DNA of 64,000 bases from Microbacterium sp. zg-Y625 (lineage in GTDB: Bacteria; Actinomycetota; Actinomycetes; Actinomycetales; Microbacteriaceae). Both the position numbers and the translations under genes were made by a program. This document shows, piece after piece, positions 8,700 through 17,876 of this stretch. Location: positions 744,001-808,000 of the forward strand of contig NZ_CP126740.1 in NCBI RefSeq assembly GCF_030246925.1, given 5' to 3'. Position 1 is the stretch's first letter. Every line of letters begins with the position of its first letter. The notes beneath the pieces were generated by a model. It saw only the letters and a program-made list of their open reading frames with translations. It did no database searches and had not been told where the DNA came from.

Positions 8700-9630
8700 G
8701 GGTACGCCTTCCGGTCCTGCGCGCCTCGTGCGTGCCGGACGACGTCGCATGCGGGAGCTCGCACGCCGCACCGTCCCGCTGCGTGTGCGCGCCGGCGTGA
8801 TGCGCGCGGTGCGGCGTCTGCGCGCTGCCGGAGGGCCCCGGACGGTGCTCGTCACGGCCGGGCGCCGCCTGCGCTGGCGTGCCGCCCTGACCCACCGCGT
8901 GCTCGTTGCGCCGCGGTGGCGCCTGGTCGCGGGGGAGCGAGACCCGGCCGCGCTGCCCGTCGTCATGTGCCTGTGGAACCGGCCCCACCTGCTGGCCCGT
9001 ACGCTGGCGGATCTGGCCGCCCAGCGCGATGCGCCCCCCCTGCGACTGCTGCTGTGGAGCAACCGCCCCGAGAACGACGCGGCCTTCCTGTCCGCGGTAC
9101 GTGCGCACGGCGCCAGCGGGGCCATCGCCAGCGTGGAGTTCCATTCGAGCCGGGTGAACCTCGGCGGAATCGCGCGTTTCGTCGTCGCGCGTCACCTCGC
9201 CCCGGCGAAGGAGTCGCAGCCGTTCGTGATGATCGACGACGATGAGGCCGTCTCGGCCGACTTCATCCGCCATCTGCTGGATGCCTACCAGCCCCACGGC
9301 CTGGCCGGGCTGTGGGCGTTCGAAGTGGTCGCCGGGTACTGGGACCGTCGCGAGCTTGCCGCCGGAGCCGAGGCGGACTACGTCGGCACCGGCGGGAGCA
9401 TCTGCGACACCCGGCTGGTGCACCAGCGCGGGTTCTTCTCGCGCCTTCCCGCGCGATTCGGTTTCCTCGAGGACATCTGGGCCAGCGCACAGGCGAAGAG
9501 GGCCGGGTGGCACCTGACGAAGGTCGTCACCCCCTTCGAGTTCCTCTCCGAGGACGACAACCAGTACCACGCGCTCCGGGATCTCAAGACGGTCTTCTGG
9601 GACTGGCTGTACTCCGCACCACGGGGATGA
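8692..9630 (+). CDS. Putative GT2-type glycosyltransferase
   Basis: 312-residue protein with a basic N-terminal tail (~80 residues) followed by a GT-A-like domain: LPVVMCLWNRP at about 84, MIDDDEAVSADF as the metal-binding Asp cluster, and a late GFLEDIWASAQ segment that fits the ED acceptor motif. The GTG start overlaps the preceding ATPase gene by eight bases, so the two are probably co-translated. It likely adds a sugar, perhaps a terminal one read by the Wzt-like domain, to the system 1 glycan. That role is inference from position; the donor is unknown. Confidence 0.8.
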   Translation: MSEGTPSGPARLVRAGRRRMRELARRTVPLRVRAGVMRAVRRLRAAGGPRTVLVTAGRRLRWRAALTHRVLVAPRWRLVAGERDPAALPVVMCLWNRPHLLARTLADLAAQRDAPPLRLLLWSNRPENDAAFLSAVRAHGASGAIASVEFHSSRVNLGGIARFVVARHLAPAKESQPFVMIDDDEAVSADFIRHLLDAYQPHGLAGLWAFEVVAGYWDRRELAAGAEADYVGTGGSICDTRLVHQRGFFSRLPARFGFLEDIWASAQAKRAGWHLTKVVTPFEFLSEDDNQYHALRDLKTVFWDWLYSAPRG

Positions 9631-9705
9631 GGCGCGCAACGACGCGGTCGTCAAGATTTACGCCCGTGCTCCCGTAGCCTGGACGGGGCCAGACGCGCCC
9701 GTCTG

Positions 9706-9747
9706 ATGTCCGTGCCGACACCCTGGTGGTTAGACCATGTCCGTGCC
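9706..9747 (+). repeat. Duplicated start-codon context, 11-base direct repeat
   Basis: ATGTCCGTGCC occurs at 9706-9716 and again at 9737-9747, the second being the start of the LGFP-repeat gene. The copies are 31 bases apart, hence out of frame. Ribosomes starting at 9706 would translate a 108-codon frame overlapping the real gene. A possible -10 element (TAGCCT, 9676-9681) lies upstream. Confidence 0.6.
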
Positions 9748-11767
9748 CTCCGTTCTGTCACGCACCGCCGCTGCCATAGCGGTTGCCGTTCTCGTGGTCA
9801 TCGGCGCCGCCGCCCCCGCGGCGGCGGACGAGACGCCGGCAGCCCTCGGCGCAGGCTCGGCCACACTGGCGCAGGGGTCCGCGTCGCCGAAGGCCTCCCC
9901 GCGCGTCGTGACAGCGGCGGTCACGGGGTTCGACCCGGGGAACATCATCGACGACGCGGTGTTCTTCGCCAGCGGCACCATGTCGGTCGCCGAGATCCAG
10001 AGCTTCCTCAACGCCCGGGTGCCCTCGTGTGACCCCGGCTACACCTGCCTCAAGGACTATGCCCAGGCCACCAGCAGTCGTGCGGCGGATGCCATGTGCC
10101 GGAGTTACACCGGAAAGCCGCGGGAGACGTCGGCCGAGATCATCTACAACGTCGCTCAGGCCTGTGGCATCAACCCGCAGGTCATCCTCGTCACCCTGCA
10201 GAAGGAGCAGAGCCTGGTGACGGACACGTATCCGTACGACTCGCAGTACAAGATCGCGATGGGGCAGGGCTGCCCCGACACTGCGGCGTGCGATTCGCGG
10301 TACTTCGGCTTCTTCAACCAGGTGTACGGGGCGGCCTGGCAGCTCAAGCGGTACGCGAACCCGCCGGGCACCCAGCAGTACTTCACCTGGTACGCACCGG
10401 GCCGGACCTGGAACATCCGCTACCACCCGGAGGTGTCCTGCGGGTCCTCGCCGGTGTACGTCCAGAACCAGGCGACCGCGAACCTGTACTACTACACGCC
10501 CTACCAGCCGAACCGCGCTTCGCTCGCAGCCGGGTACGGGCAGGGCGACGGCTGTTCGAGCTACGGCAACCGCAACTTCCACAACTACTTCACCGCGTGG
10601 TTCGGATCGACGAAGTCCCTCGGGCCCGCCGCCATCGCCGCGAAGTACGCCGCGGTCGGGGGAGCGGCCGGCGCCCTCGGCGGTGCGCTCAATGCGCCGA
10701 CCTGCGGGCTGCCGGAGAACGGCTGCTACCAGGTGTTCGCCAATGGGCAGATCCACTGGTCTGCGGGGTACGGCGCGTTCGTGACGACAGGCGCGATGCT
10801 CTCTCGGTGGGCGGCGACCGGATATGAGCGGGGGAGCCTCGGGTACCCGATCAGCGATCAGGGTTGCGGGCTGCCGGGAGAAGGCTGCTACCAGGTCTTC
10901 CAGAAGGGGAAGATCCACTGGTCCGCTGCGACCGGCGCGTTCAGCACGGGCGGCGGGATCGGTTCCGCCTGGGCGCGCAACGGCAACGAGCGCGGGGCGC
11001 TCGGTTACCCCGTCACCGAGGAGACCTGCGGGCTCACCGGTGGCGGCTGCTACCAGCGGTTCCAGAACGGCCAGATCCACTGGGCTCCGGGGGTGGGCGC
11101 GTTCGCCACCCGCGGCGACTTCCTCGCGACGTGGGCCTCGACGGGATATGAGAAGGGGGCGCTCGGCTACCCGCTCAATGATCAGACGTGCGGGCTCGTG
11201 CAGGAGGGCTGCTACCAGACCTTCCAGCACGGCGGCATCCATTGGACGGCAGCGACCGGGGCGCATTCCACACACGGCGGCATCGGGTCCGAATGGGCCC
11301 GGACCGGATACGAACGGGGTGCGCTGGGATTCCCCGTGGCGGAGGAGACGTGCGGGCTTGCCGCAGGCGCCTGCTCGCAGCAGTTCCAATCGGGACGCAT
11401 CGTGTGGGTGCCCGGAATCGGCTCCCGCGTCTTGACCGGTGACATCCTCACCGCCTGGGACGCGCAGGGCGGCGGTGCGGGGCCGACGGGCTACCCGCTC
11501 AGCGGGCAGTCCTGCGCGCTCATCGGGGGAGGCTGCTTCCAGGTCTTCCAGAACGGACAGATCCACTGGTCGACCGCGACGGGGGCGCACTGGACGCACG
11601 GGGGCATCGGCTCAGCGTGGGCCCACGCCGGGTACGAAGGCGGACCCTTGGGCTACCCCGCCGGTGCGGAGAGCTGCTCGACCGCAGGCGACGTGTGCAC
11701 GCAGCGCTTCCAACGCGGACAGGTGACGTGGACGGCAGGGGTCGGGACCGCGATCACCCTCGACTGA
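9737..11767 (+). CDS. Secreted LGFP-repeat protein with N-terminal lysozyme-like domain
   Basis: 676 residues with a Sec signal peptide (hydrophobic core ~11-28, AxA-type site near APAAA/DE at ~33). Residues ~60-290 form a Cys-rich domain often annotated as haemagglutinin-like. The Glu in LQKEQSLV, within AEIIYNVAQACGINPQVIL, resembles the catalytic Glu of lytic transglycosylases; this is inference. Residues ~310-676 are seven 54-residue LGFP units, each with a Cys pair and QxGxIHW. LGFP repeats occur in actinobacterial cell-wall proteins and are thought to bind wall polysaccharide. Its place inside the glycan locus suggests it docks on the polymer made here. Confidence 0.88.
   Translation: MSVPSVLSRTAAAIAVAVLVVIGAAAPAAADETPAALGAGSATLAQGSASPKASPRVVTAAVTGFDPGNIIDDAVFFASGTMSVAEIQSFLNARVPSCDPGYTCLKDYAQATSSRAADAMCRSYTGKPRETSAEIIYNVAQACGINPQVILVTLQKEQSLVTDTYPYDSQYKIAMGQGCPDTAACDSRYFGFFNQVYGAAWQLKRYANPPGTQQYFTWYAPGRTWNIRYHPEVSCGSSPVYVQNQATANLYYYTPYQPNRASLAAGYGQGDGCSSYGNRNFHNYFTAWFGSTKSLGPAAIAAKYAAVGGAAGALGGALNAPTCGLPENGCYQVFANGQIHWSAGYGAFVTTGAMLSRWAATGYERGSLGYPISDQGCGLPGEGCYQVFQKGKIHWSAATGAFSTGGGIGSAWARNGNERGALGYPVTEETCGLTGGGCYQRFQNGQIHWAPGVGAFATRGDFLATWASTGYEKGALGYPLNDQTCGLVQEGCYQTFQHGGIHWTAATGAHSTHGGIGSEWARTGYERGALGFPVAEETCGLAAGACSQQFQSGRIVWVPGIGSRVLTGDILTAWDAQGGGAGPTGYPLSGQSCALIGGGCFQVFQNGQIHWSTATGAHWTHGGIGSAWAHAGYEGGPLGYPAGAESCSTAGDVCTQRFQRGQVTWTAGVGTAITLD
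10676..11761 (+). repeat. Seven tandem 162-base LGFP repeats arranged as alternating A/B types
   Basis: The LGYP/LGFP positions fall at 10841, 11003, 11165, 11327, 11489 and 11651 (first base of the Gly codon), exactly 162 bases apart. A degenerate first unit (LGGA) at 10679 keeps the phase. Neighbouring units alternate between two types (GAFxTxGDxLxxW and ATGAxxTHGGIGSxWA), so the real repeating unit is 324 bases or 108 residues. Confidence 0.9.
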
Positions 11768-11788
11768 GGCGCCGCGCGGGCGGTCGCC

Positions 11789-13312
11789 TCAGCGCCGCTC
11801 GCGCGCGAGCAGCGGTCGGGGCGCGCTGGACACCAGCGTCGTGACCAGCAGCAGGCCCACCCCGATGAGCGCGGCGAGCAGCCACAGGCTCAGCGGCGGG
11901 CGCCACGCCGGGTCTGCCCACAGCGGCGCCGAGTTGCCGAGAAGGTAGCGGTGCGCACCGTTGAGCATGATCCACACGTGGGCGAGCAGGAAGCCCCAGG
12001 GCGCACCGATGGCCGCCACCCGCTGAGCGCGACGGGAGAGTTCGTCCGTCACGAGCGGAGGGGTGGCCATGCGGTCGCCTGCGCTGAGGGCGGCGATGGC
12101 CAGCAGAGCGACCACATAGGGCAGCGTGTAGCGCCCCTGCCACCCCTGTCCGCTCCACTGGATCCCGGAGAGGACCCCGGGAAGAAGGATGCAGGTGGCG
12201 GTTGCGAGAACGAGCGTCACCCGCTCGCCCTTGGCGGCTGCGAGGAACGACACGAAGACGAATGCCGCAGCAGCGGCCAGCCAGCCGAACACGACGAGGT
12301 GGGGTGCGGGGAGGTCGAGCCAGCCCAGCTGGCCGACGACCTGGTTCAGCTGTCCGTCGATGAGGTCGTAATACACCGGGATCGATGCGATCCCCTCACT
12401 GAGCGAGTCAGGAGGGACGACGCCGACGTAGTTGGTGCCGTGCGAGAGGATCCAGAGGAGGCTCAGGACGCCGATCAGCACGAGCGGTGCCAGCAGCACC
12501 CAGGACGTGCGCTGTGCCAGGACGTCCCGGAGGGCGGTCCACCCCGCGCAGATCGCGAGTGCGGTGAGGACGAGCGCAGCGATCAGCGGTGAGAGACCGC
12601 GCGACACCAGAAGAAGCGCGCCGGCGATCAGGACGATCGAATGCGATTCGGTCCAGCGGCCGCGCGTGGGCCGGCGCACGATGAGGTTCCACCCGCCGAC
12701 GACGATGGCGAGGGTCGCGACGATCTCGAGCCCGTTGGGGTTCAGGACCGAGCACATGTACACGACCATGGGCGTGATGAGGATCAGCAGGCCGGTGACG
12801 GTCCAGCGCGAACGCGCCGTCCGGATCAGCAGGGACGTCGCCCAGCCGATCACCCCGGCATTGACGAGGGCGGCCAGGAGACGGGCGACGTACATGCCGT
12901 TCTCGGTCGGGATCAGCAGCGAGCCGAGACCGGTCCACGCATAGAAGACCGGGTTGTACAGCCCCACGTGCGTGCGGGTCGCCACGTCGGCGTTCGAATC
13001 CGTGCGGAACTCGGTCTGGCACGAGGCGGTCACATCGATCTGGAAGGCGAGGCACGCGGCCAGGTCATGGACGCTGGCGATCCGGGCGGGGACCACGACG
13101 TCGAGCATGCCGCTCTGGCCGCGGACCACGGCGGCCGAGTAGATGTAGTGGGCCGACTCGTCGGGACTCGACGCGAGGGGGAGGAAGAGCCCCCAGCCCG
13201 CGAACAGCAGGAAGAACGCGCCTGCGAAGACCGCGACGTGCAAAGCGGGGCGCGACATGAGCCACAGCTGCGCAGCAACGACTCCATGGCCGAGGCGGGC
13301 GGGGAGCGTCAT
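11789..13312 (-). CDS. DUF2142-family multipass membrane protein, probable GT-C-like glycosyltransferase
   Basis: 507 residues with about ten to twelve hydrophobic segments. It has the DUF2142 landmarks: a periplasmic loop with LASSPDESAHYIYS after helix 1 and SVLNPNGLEI later, consistent with GT-C-type enzymes that use polyprenyl-phosphate sugars outside the membrane. The ATG at 13312 overlaps the stop of the upstream gene (ATGA), so they form one transcription unit on the minus strand. With that GT and the divergent GtrA gene it makes a set like the Gtr O-antigen side-chain systems, in which this protein would be the final transferase. The specificity is unknown. Confidence 0.82.
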   Translation of the reverse strand: MTLPARLGHGVVAAQLWLMSRPALHVAVFAGAFFLLFAGWGLFLPLASSPDESAHYIYSAAVVRGQSGMLDVVVPARIASVHDLAACLAFQIDVTASCQTEFRTDSNADVATRTHVGLYNPVFYAWTGLGSLLIPTENGMYVARLLAALVNAGVIGWATSLLIRTARSRWTVTGLLILITPMVVYMCSVLNPNGLEIVATLAIVVGGWNLIVRRPTRGRWTESHSIVLIAGALLLVSRGLSPLIAALVLTALAICAGWTALRDVLAQRTSWVLLAPLVLIGVLSLLWILSHGTNYVGVVPPDSLSEGIASIPVYYDLIDGQLNQVVGQLGWLDLPAPHLVVFGWLAAAAAFVFVSFLAAAKGERVTLVLATATCILLPGVLSGIQWSGQGWQGRYTLPYVVALLAIAALSAGDRMATPPLVTDELSRRAQRVAAIGAPWGFLLAHVWIMLNGAHRYLLGNSAPLWADPAWRPPLSLWLLAALIGVGLLLVTTLVSSAPRPLLARERR

Positions 13313-14253
13313 GCGCCCGGACCGACTCGCGGTGCGTCGTGCCCCAGGTAGTTCAGGCGGCTCAGTTCGCGGCGCGCCTTGAGCACGCCGTCCAGGATCA
13401 GTCCGATGGTCCACGACATGAAGGCGAGCAGCACGATTCCCATGGCGAGGATCGCGGTGGGGAACCGTGGGACGAGGCCGGTCTGCGCGAAGTCCACGAT
13501 CACCGGGATGCCCACGATGAGGCCCAGCAGCGCCAGGATCGCGCCGACGATGCCGTAGAACATCATCGGCCGCTCGTGGCGGATCAGGCCCACGATCAGG
13601 GAGAGGATGCGGAAGCCGTCGTGATAGGTGCGGAGCTTGCTCTCGCTGCCGGCCGGGCGGTCCTTGAAACCGACGGGGACTTCGATCTGCGGGACGCGGA
13701 GGCTCATCGCGTGCACGGTGAGCTCCGTCTCGATCTCGAACTCGCGAGAGAGGGCAGGGAAGCTCTTCACGAAGCGGCGGGAGAACACCCGGTAGCCGCT
13801 GAGCATGTCGTTCACCGGGGATTTGAAGACGTTGCCGACGAACCAGTTGAACCCGCGGTTCCCGAGCTCGTGACCCGGGCGGTAGGCCGTCGTCGTGGTC
13901 TGGCGGCGCACTCCCAGCACATGGTCGTAAGGACCCGACTGGAGGGCCGCGATCATCTGGGGGAGATCATCGACGGCGTACGTGTCGTCGCCGTCGATGA
14001 GCACGTAGATGTCGGCGTCGACGTCGGCGAAGGCGCGACGGACGACGTTGCCCTTGCCCTTCGTGAGTTCGGTGCGCACGATCGCGCCGGCCTCGGCCGC
14101 GACGCGCGCCGTCGCATCGCTGCTGTTGTTGTCGTACACGTACACGGAGATGCCGGGGACGGCGTTACGCAGGTCGGTGACGACCTGCCCGACAGCCGCT
14201 TCTTCGTTGTAGCAGGGAACGATCGCCGCGATGGACGGAGCGGACGTGGTCAC
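13309..14253 (-). CDS. Polyprenyl-phosphate glycosyltransferase (GtrB/DPM-like GT2)
   Basis: Likely transfers a sugar from a nucleotide donor to polyprenyl phosphate at the inner membrane face. The GT2 domain shows IAAIVPCYNEEAAVGQ near the start, LIDGDDTYAVDDLP as the DxD region, and MLSGYRVFSRRF. Two hydrophobic helices near the C-terminus fit GtrB anchors. I chose GTG 14253 because GAGGAG lies six bases upstream; an ATG at 14283 would add ten residues but lacks such a site. The DUF2142 gene follows with an ATGA overlap and gtrA-like 14354 is divergent, supporting a three-part extracytoplasmic glycosylation unit. Confidence 0.9.
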   Translation of the reverse strand: MTTSAPSIAAIVPCYNEEAAVGQVVTDLRNAVPGISVYVYDNNSSDATARVAAEAGAIVRTELTKGKGNVVRRAFADVDADIYVLIDGDDTYAVDDLPQMIAALQSGPYDHVLGVRRQTTTTAYRPGHELGNRGFNWFVGNVFKSPVNDMLSGYRVFSRRFVKSFPALSREFEIETELTVHAMSLRVPQIEVPVGFKDRPAGSESKLRTYHDGFRILSLIVGLIRHERPMMFYGIVGAILALLGLIVGIPVIVDFAQTGLVPRFPTAILAMGIVLLAFMSWTIGLILDGVLKARRELSRLNYLGHDAPRVGPGA

Positions 14254-14353
14254 GCAGATCTCCTCGGGGTAGGCCACCGCCATACCCGGCGGAACGCGCC
14301 ATCCAAGTTATCATGGGCGGTCGGCGCGCCCATCCGCGCCGAGAAGGAGTCGG

Positions 14354-14830
14354 ATGTCCGAGCGAGGCGGTGTGGGGGGATTCCTCCGCAAGAGCGGCGC
14401 GTTCCTCGTCGTGGGCGGGCTTGCCTTCGTGGTCGACTTCGCGGTGTTCAATCTGCTCGCCTTCGGGCTGGACGGGGACGGACCCCTGTACGACCAGCCG
14501 CTGGTCGCGAAGGCCACGGCGATCATCGTCGCCACGGTCGTCACCTACGTCGGCAACCGGTACTGGACCTTCGGAACGCGCACTCTCGCGCGACGCTTCT
14601 CGCGCTATGTGGTCTTCGTCGCGCTGAACGTCGTGGCGATCCTGATCCAGCTCGGCTGCCTGGCGTTCTCGCGGTACGTGCTGGGCCTCGAGGGACCGGT
14701 GCCGGACAACATCTCGGGAACGCTGATCGGTCAGGCGCTGGCCATGGCCTTCCGCTTCTTCACCTACGACCGCTGGGTCTTCCCCGACGACCGCGAGGCT
14801 TCGGCACGCACGGCCATCGAGTCCGCCTAG
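14354..14830 (+). CDS. GtrA-family membrane protein (putative polyprenyl-phosphate-sugar flippase)
   Basis: 158 residues with four hydrophobic helices and GtrA family hallmarks: FLVVGGLAFVVDFAVFNLL at the first helix, VTYVGNRYWTFG after the second and FFTYDRWVFPD at the C-terminus. GtrA proteins are thought to flip or present polyprenyl-phosphate sugars. A ribosome site AAGGAG sits five bases before the ATG. It is transcribed away from the GtrB-like gene across a 100-base gap that holds both start regions, including an AT-richer TTATCA patch near 14310. The stop overlaps the convergent GT gene by four bases. Confidence 0.92.
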   Translation: MSERGGVGGFLRKSGAFLVVGGLAFVVDFAVFNLLAFGLDGDGPLYDQPLVAKATAIIVATVVTYVGNRYWTFGTRTLARRFSRYVVFVALNVVAILIQLGCLAFSRYVLGLEGPVPDNISGTLIGQALAMAFRFFTYDRWVFPDDREASARTAIESA

Positions 14831-16893
14831 GCCGAGAGGCCGTCCACGGTCTGCACGAGCGTGCGTGCGCGGGCGTCGAACGAGTGCTCCGCGGCCACCT
14901 GATGCGCGATGCGCCCCAGTTCCGCCTCGTCGGGGAAAAGCGCGTCGAGGTCTCCGCTCAGCATCGCGAGGAGCTCCTCGACGTCCGAGTACGTCCGCAC
15001 GGCGGCGCCGAAGGTCTCGGAGATGCCGACGACGTCGTCCGAGATGGCTCGTCCACCGGCGGCGACGACGTCGTACAGGCGATTGGACACGAACCCTTCG
15101 CGCTGCATCGCGGGCCAGTGGTCGTTGAGGACGACCCCTGCGCTGCGATACAGCTCCGGCAGCTCGGAGCGGGGCACGCTCGGCGAAACGACGGCGCCGG
15201 CCGGTATGTAGCCGCTCCAGTCCGGCCCGTACACCTTCACCGGGATGCCGGCGCGGATCGGGGCCACGACGACCGGCCGCGCGATCCCGCGCGCCGTGCC
15301 GACGAACACGATGTCGGTCCCGCGATCCGACGTGCCCGGGTGGAACTTCGTCGTGTCGGTGCACTGCAGGAGCGGGTGCACGGGGGTGCCGAAGCGCGAC
15401 GTCGCGCGTCGCGCCCATGACGTGGATGCCGCGAAGACCGCGTCGAATCCGGCGACCTCCTCCGCGGTGATCTCGTCGGGGTGGCTGATGATCCACAGCA
15501 GGCTCCGGCCCGACGGGCCCCGGGGTATGGGGTGCGGACCGCGCAGGACGACCGTGACGTCGTCGAGGTAGCTCGTCTCGCGTTCGCGCGCGTCGTAACT
15601 GTCTACGACGACGTCCTCTCCCAGCCGGCGCAGCGCGGCGGCGAGATCGCGCGCGAAGTGGGTGTCGCCCCACGCCTCACCGGCGGCTCCCGCGGGTGCC
15701 GACGTGCGGATGGCCCACCGGCGCCGGGTGCCGGTGCGGGCGACGACCGCCCGTTCGCCGTGCCACGCGAGGAATCGGAACCCCGCCCGGGCCAGCAGGG
15801 AGGCACCGTCTGCATCCGCCTGCGGCTCGTCGAGCCACGCGGCGTCGAAGCGCGCGGTCGTCGTGCAGGAGGTGAGCGTGTGCCCCGCCCCGACGGCGGC
15901 GGCGCCCGCCGGCCACGCCCGTACCGGCCCGGCGAGCGCGGGAACGCCGGGGTCGGACCCCAGTCGCTGCGCATCCTCGAGGGGATGCGCGCGCAGGAGG
16001 GGCGCCGTCCGGCCGTCGAGCCTGACCGCGCCGGCCGCCGCGACGGTGCCGTCCGGCGCAAGCCAGAGCGCGGCGACGGGGCCGTGCGCGGCTTCGCGGA
16101 GCATCACGGGGAGCGTCTCGGCGGTCACGCTCGCGTGGGGACCCCGGAAGACCGTGGCGCCGGTCGCGCGGGGCGCAGGGAACACCGCCGCGGTGTCAGT
16201 CACCCGGACGCGCGGCGATGTCGCGGAGATCAGGCGCGCGTGGAGGAACACGTCGTATGCGGCCGCCGCGGCGCGGATGTCGACCTCGAGCCCGCGCTGC
16301 ACCGCGTCGAGGACCAGGCGCAGCGGCTGGTCGGGATCTGTCTCGTCCGGTCCGAGCACGCAGATGAGGGCGTCCCCGGTCAGTGGCGCCGGTCGGTCGA
16401 AGGCGTGTGCGGCCAGCTCGGTCACCGCGGCGCGGGGGATCTCGGTTCCCGCGAGGCGGAACGTGCCGGTCGACTGTGCGCGTCGCCACGCGTGCCCCAG
16501 AGGCCCAGCCGGATCGTCCAGCGCGGCGGGATCCTCCTTCGCCAGCGCCTCCGCATCCCATAGCGGGCTGACACGCAGCCGACGGCGGTCGTTCACGAGA
16601 TAGGCGTACAGGGCGGGAACGCGGTCGGAGTCGGAGAGCTGCCGGGAGATGGTCCGCTCGAGGTACAGGGGGTTGAGGGTGAAGCCCTCCCGGAAGCCCC
16701 CGCGCACATACCGACGGATCGCCGCTCGCTCCGACATCCGCCGCCCGGCCTGAGCGGCGACTGCGTCCAGGTCGACGATGTCCGCACGACGGATGATGCG
16801 CGCCCACCACATCCGGTCGGCCGCAGCCAGTGCGGAGCCGATCACCGGCGCGCTGCGCGCGGCGCGCCAGGCGGCGCGGACACGGCTCAGCAT
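14827..16893 (-). CDS. Large glycosyltransferase with CgeB-like GT-B C-terminal domain
   Basis: 688 residues. The C-terminal ~320 residues resemble the Glyco_trans_1_2 (CgeB-like) GT-B half: GDTHFARDLAAALRRLG, LLWIISHPDEIT, DIVFVGTARG, VKVYGPDWSGYIP, and REGFVSNRLYDVVAAGG as the nucleotide-binding end. The N-terminal ~350 residues are harder to name; VLGPDETDPDQPLR and the alternating strand pattern hint at a degenerate GT-A domain. The ATG at 16893 has GGGAGG directly against it, too close for a normal ribosome site, and TATACT seven bases upstream, which fits a leaderless mRNA. A divergent GT2 starts 81 bases away. Confidence 0.82.
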   Translation of the reverse strand: MLSRVRAAWRAARSAPVIGSALAAADRMWWARIIRRADIVDLDAVAAQAGRRMSERAAIRRYVRGGFREGFTLNPLYLERTISRQLSDSDRVPALYAYLVNDRRRLRVSPLWDAEALAKEDPAALDDPAGPLGHAWRRAQSTGTFRLAGTEIPRAAVTELAAHAFDRPAPLTGDALICVLGPDETDPDQPLRLVLDAVQRGLEVDIRAAAAAYDVFLHARLISATSPRVRVTDTAAVFPAPRATGATVFRGPHASVTAETLPVMLREAAHGPVAALWLAPDGTVAAAGAVRLDGRTAPLLRAHPLEDAQRLGSDPGVPALAGPVRAWPAGAAAVGAGHTLTSCTTTARFDAAWLDEPQADADGASLLARAGFRFLAWHGERAVVARTGTRRRWAIRTSAPAGAAGEAWGDTHFARDLAAALRRLGEDVVVDSYDARERETSYLDDVTVVLRGPHPIPRGPSGRSLLWIISHPDEITAEEVAGFDAVFAASTSWARRATSRFGTPVHPLLQCTDTTKFHPGTSDRGTDIVFVGTARGIARPVVVAPIRAGIPVKVYGPDWSGYIPAGAVVSPSVPRSELPELYRSAGVVLNDHWPAMQREGFVSNRLYDVVAAGGRAISDDVVGISETFGAAVRTYSDVEELLAMLSGDLDALFPDEAELGRIAHQVAAEHSFDARARTLVQTVDGLSA

Positions 16894-16900
16894 CCTCCCG

Positions 16901-16906
16901 AGTATA
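16901..16906 (-). promoter_or_regulatory. -10 element TATACT for leaderless GT gene (14827-16893)
   Basis: Read on the minus strand, TATACT ends seven bases before the ATG at 16893. Initiation about seven bases downstream would fall on the start codon. No clear -35 is visible. Confidence 0.55.
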
Positions 16907-16974
16907 GGTCGTTCAGCTGCGGCGGAACGGCCCGGTGATAGGGTCGGGCGCGGTACGAACCGGACGGAGGGACC

Positions 16975-17876
16975 GTGGTGTCCGACGAATCTCGCCCCCG
17001 AGTGGGCATCGTCGTCCGCACGAAGAACCGGCCCTGGTTCCTGCGGAGGACGCTGGCGGACATCGCGTCGCAGACCTTCACCGACACGGCCGTGACGATC
17101 GTGAACGACGGAGGTGCGCCCGCACCCGTCGACGCCGTGGTCGCCGAGGCCGCAGGACCGCTGCGTGCGCGCCTGAGCGTCATCCACAACGATGTCGCCA
17201 CCGGCCGGTCGGCGGCGGCGAACGCGGGCGTGCGCGCCACGCAGACGGAGTTCATCGTGCTGCACGACGACGATGACCTCTGGCATCCGGAGTTCCTCTC
17301 CCGCACCGTCGCGCACCTCGACGGTCGCGGCGAGGAGATCGGCGTCGTCGCCGAGACGGAGATCGTCTACGAGGCCGAGCGCGACGGTGGCTTCGCCGAG
17401 GTCGGCCGTGCGCCGTTCTGGCCGGGGATGACCGAGATCACCTACGCCGACCTCCTCCAGGTCAACCGCGCCGTGCCCATCGCCTACCTTTACCGTCGGC
17501 GCCTCCACGACGACGTCGGCTTCTATCGCGAGGACCTGCACGCCGCCGAGGACTGGGAGTTCAACCTGCGCGCCGCGCTGCGCCATCGCATCGGCTACCT
17601 CCCCGGCGAGCCGCTGGCGTATTGGATGCAGCGCAAGGGCGTGACCGGCGAGCTGGGCAACAGCATGTACGCCCTGGCGGCCGAGCATGAGCACTACGAC
17701 CGCCTGGTGCGCGACGAGGCGCTGCGCGCCTATGTCCAGCGGCACGGGCCCGGGCTGGTGCTCTACCTCAGCCGGTACATCCAGGACGAAGTGGCCCGGC
17801 AGCTCGACGACCGGCGTTCTCTGGGGCAGCGGGTGACCCACACGCTGCGCGAGTGGCGCAGGGACCGCCGCACCCG

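Noticed and set aside
9706..10032. 108-codon frame starting at the duplicated ATGTCC
   Set aside because: It overlaps the signal peptide and N-terminal domain of the LGFP protein in another frame and has Arg-rich low-complexity content. I kept only the duplicated start context as an observation.
14827..17841. Extended 1004-codon version of the GT-B glycosyltransferase
   Set aside because: The extra ~316 codons are antisense to the GT2 gene at 16975. The TATACT element and ATG at 16893 give a sensible start.
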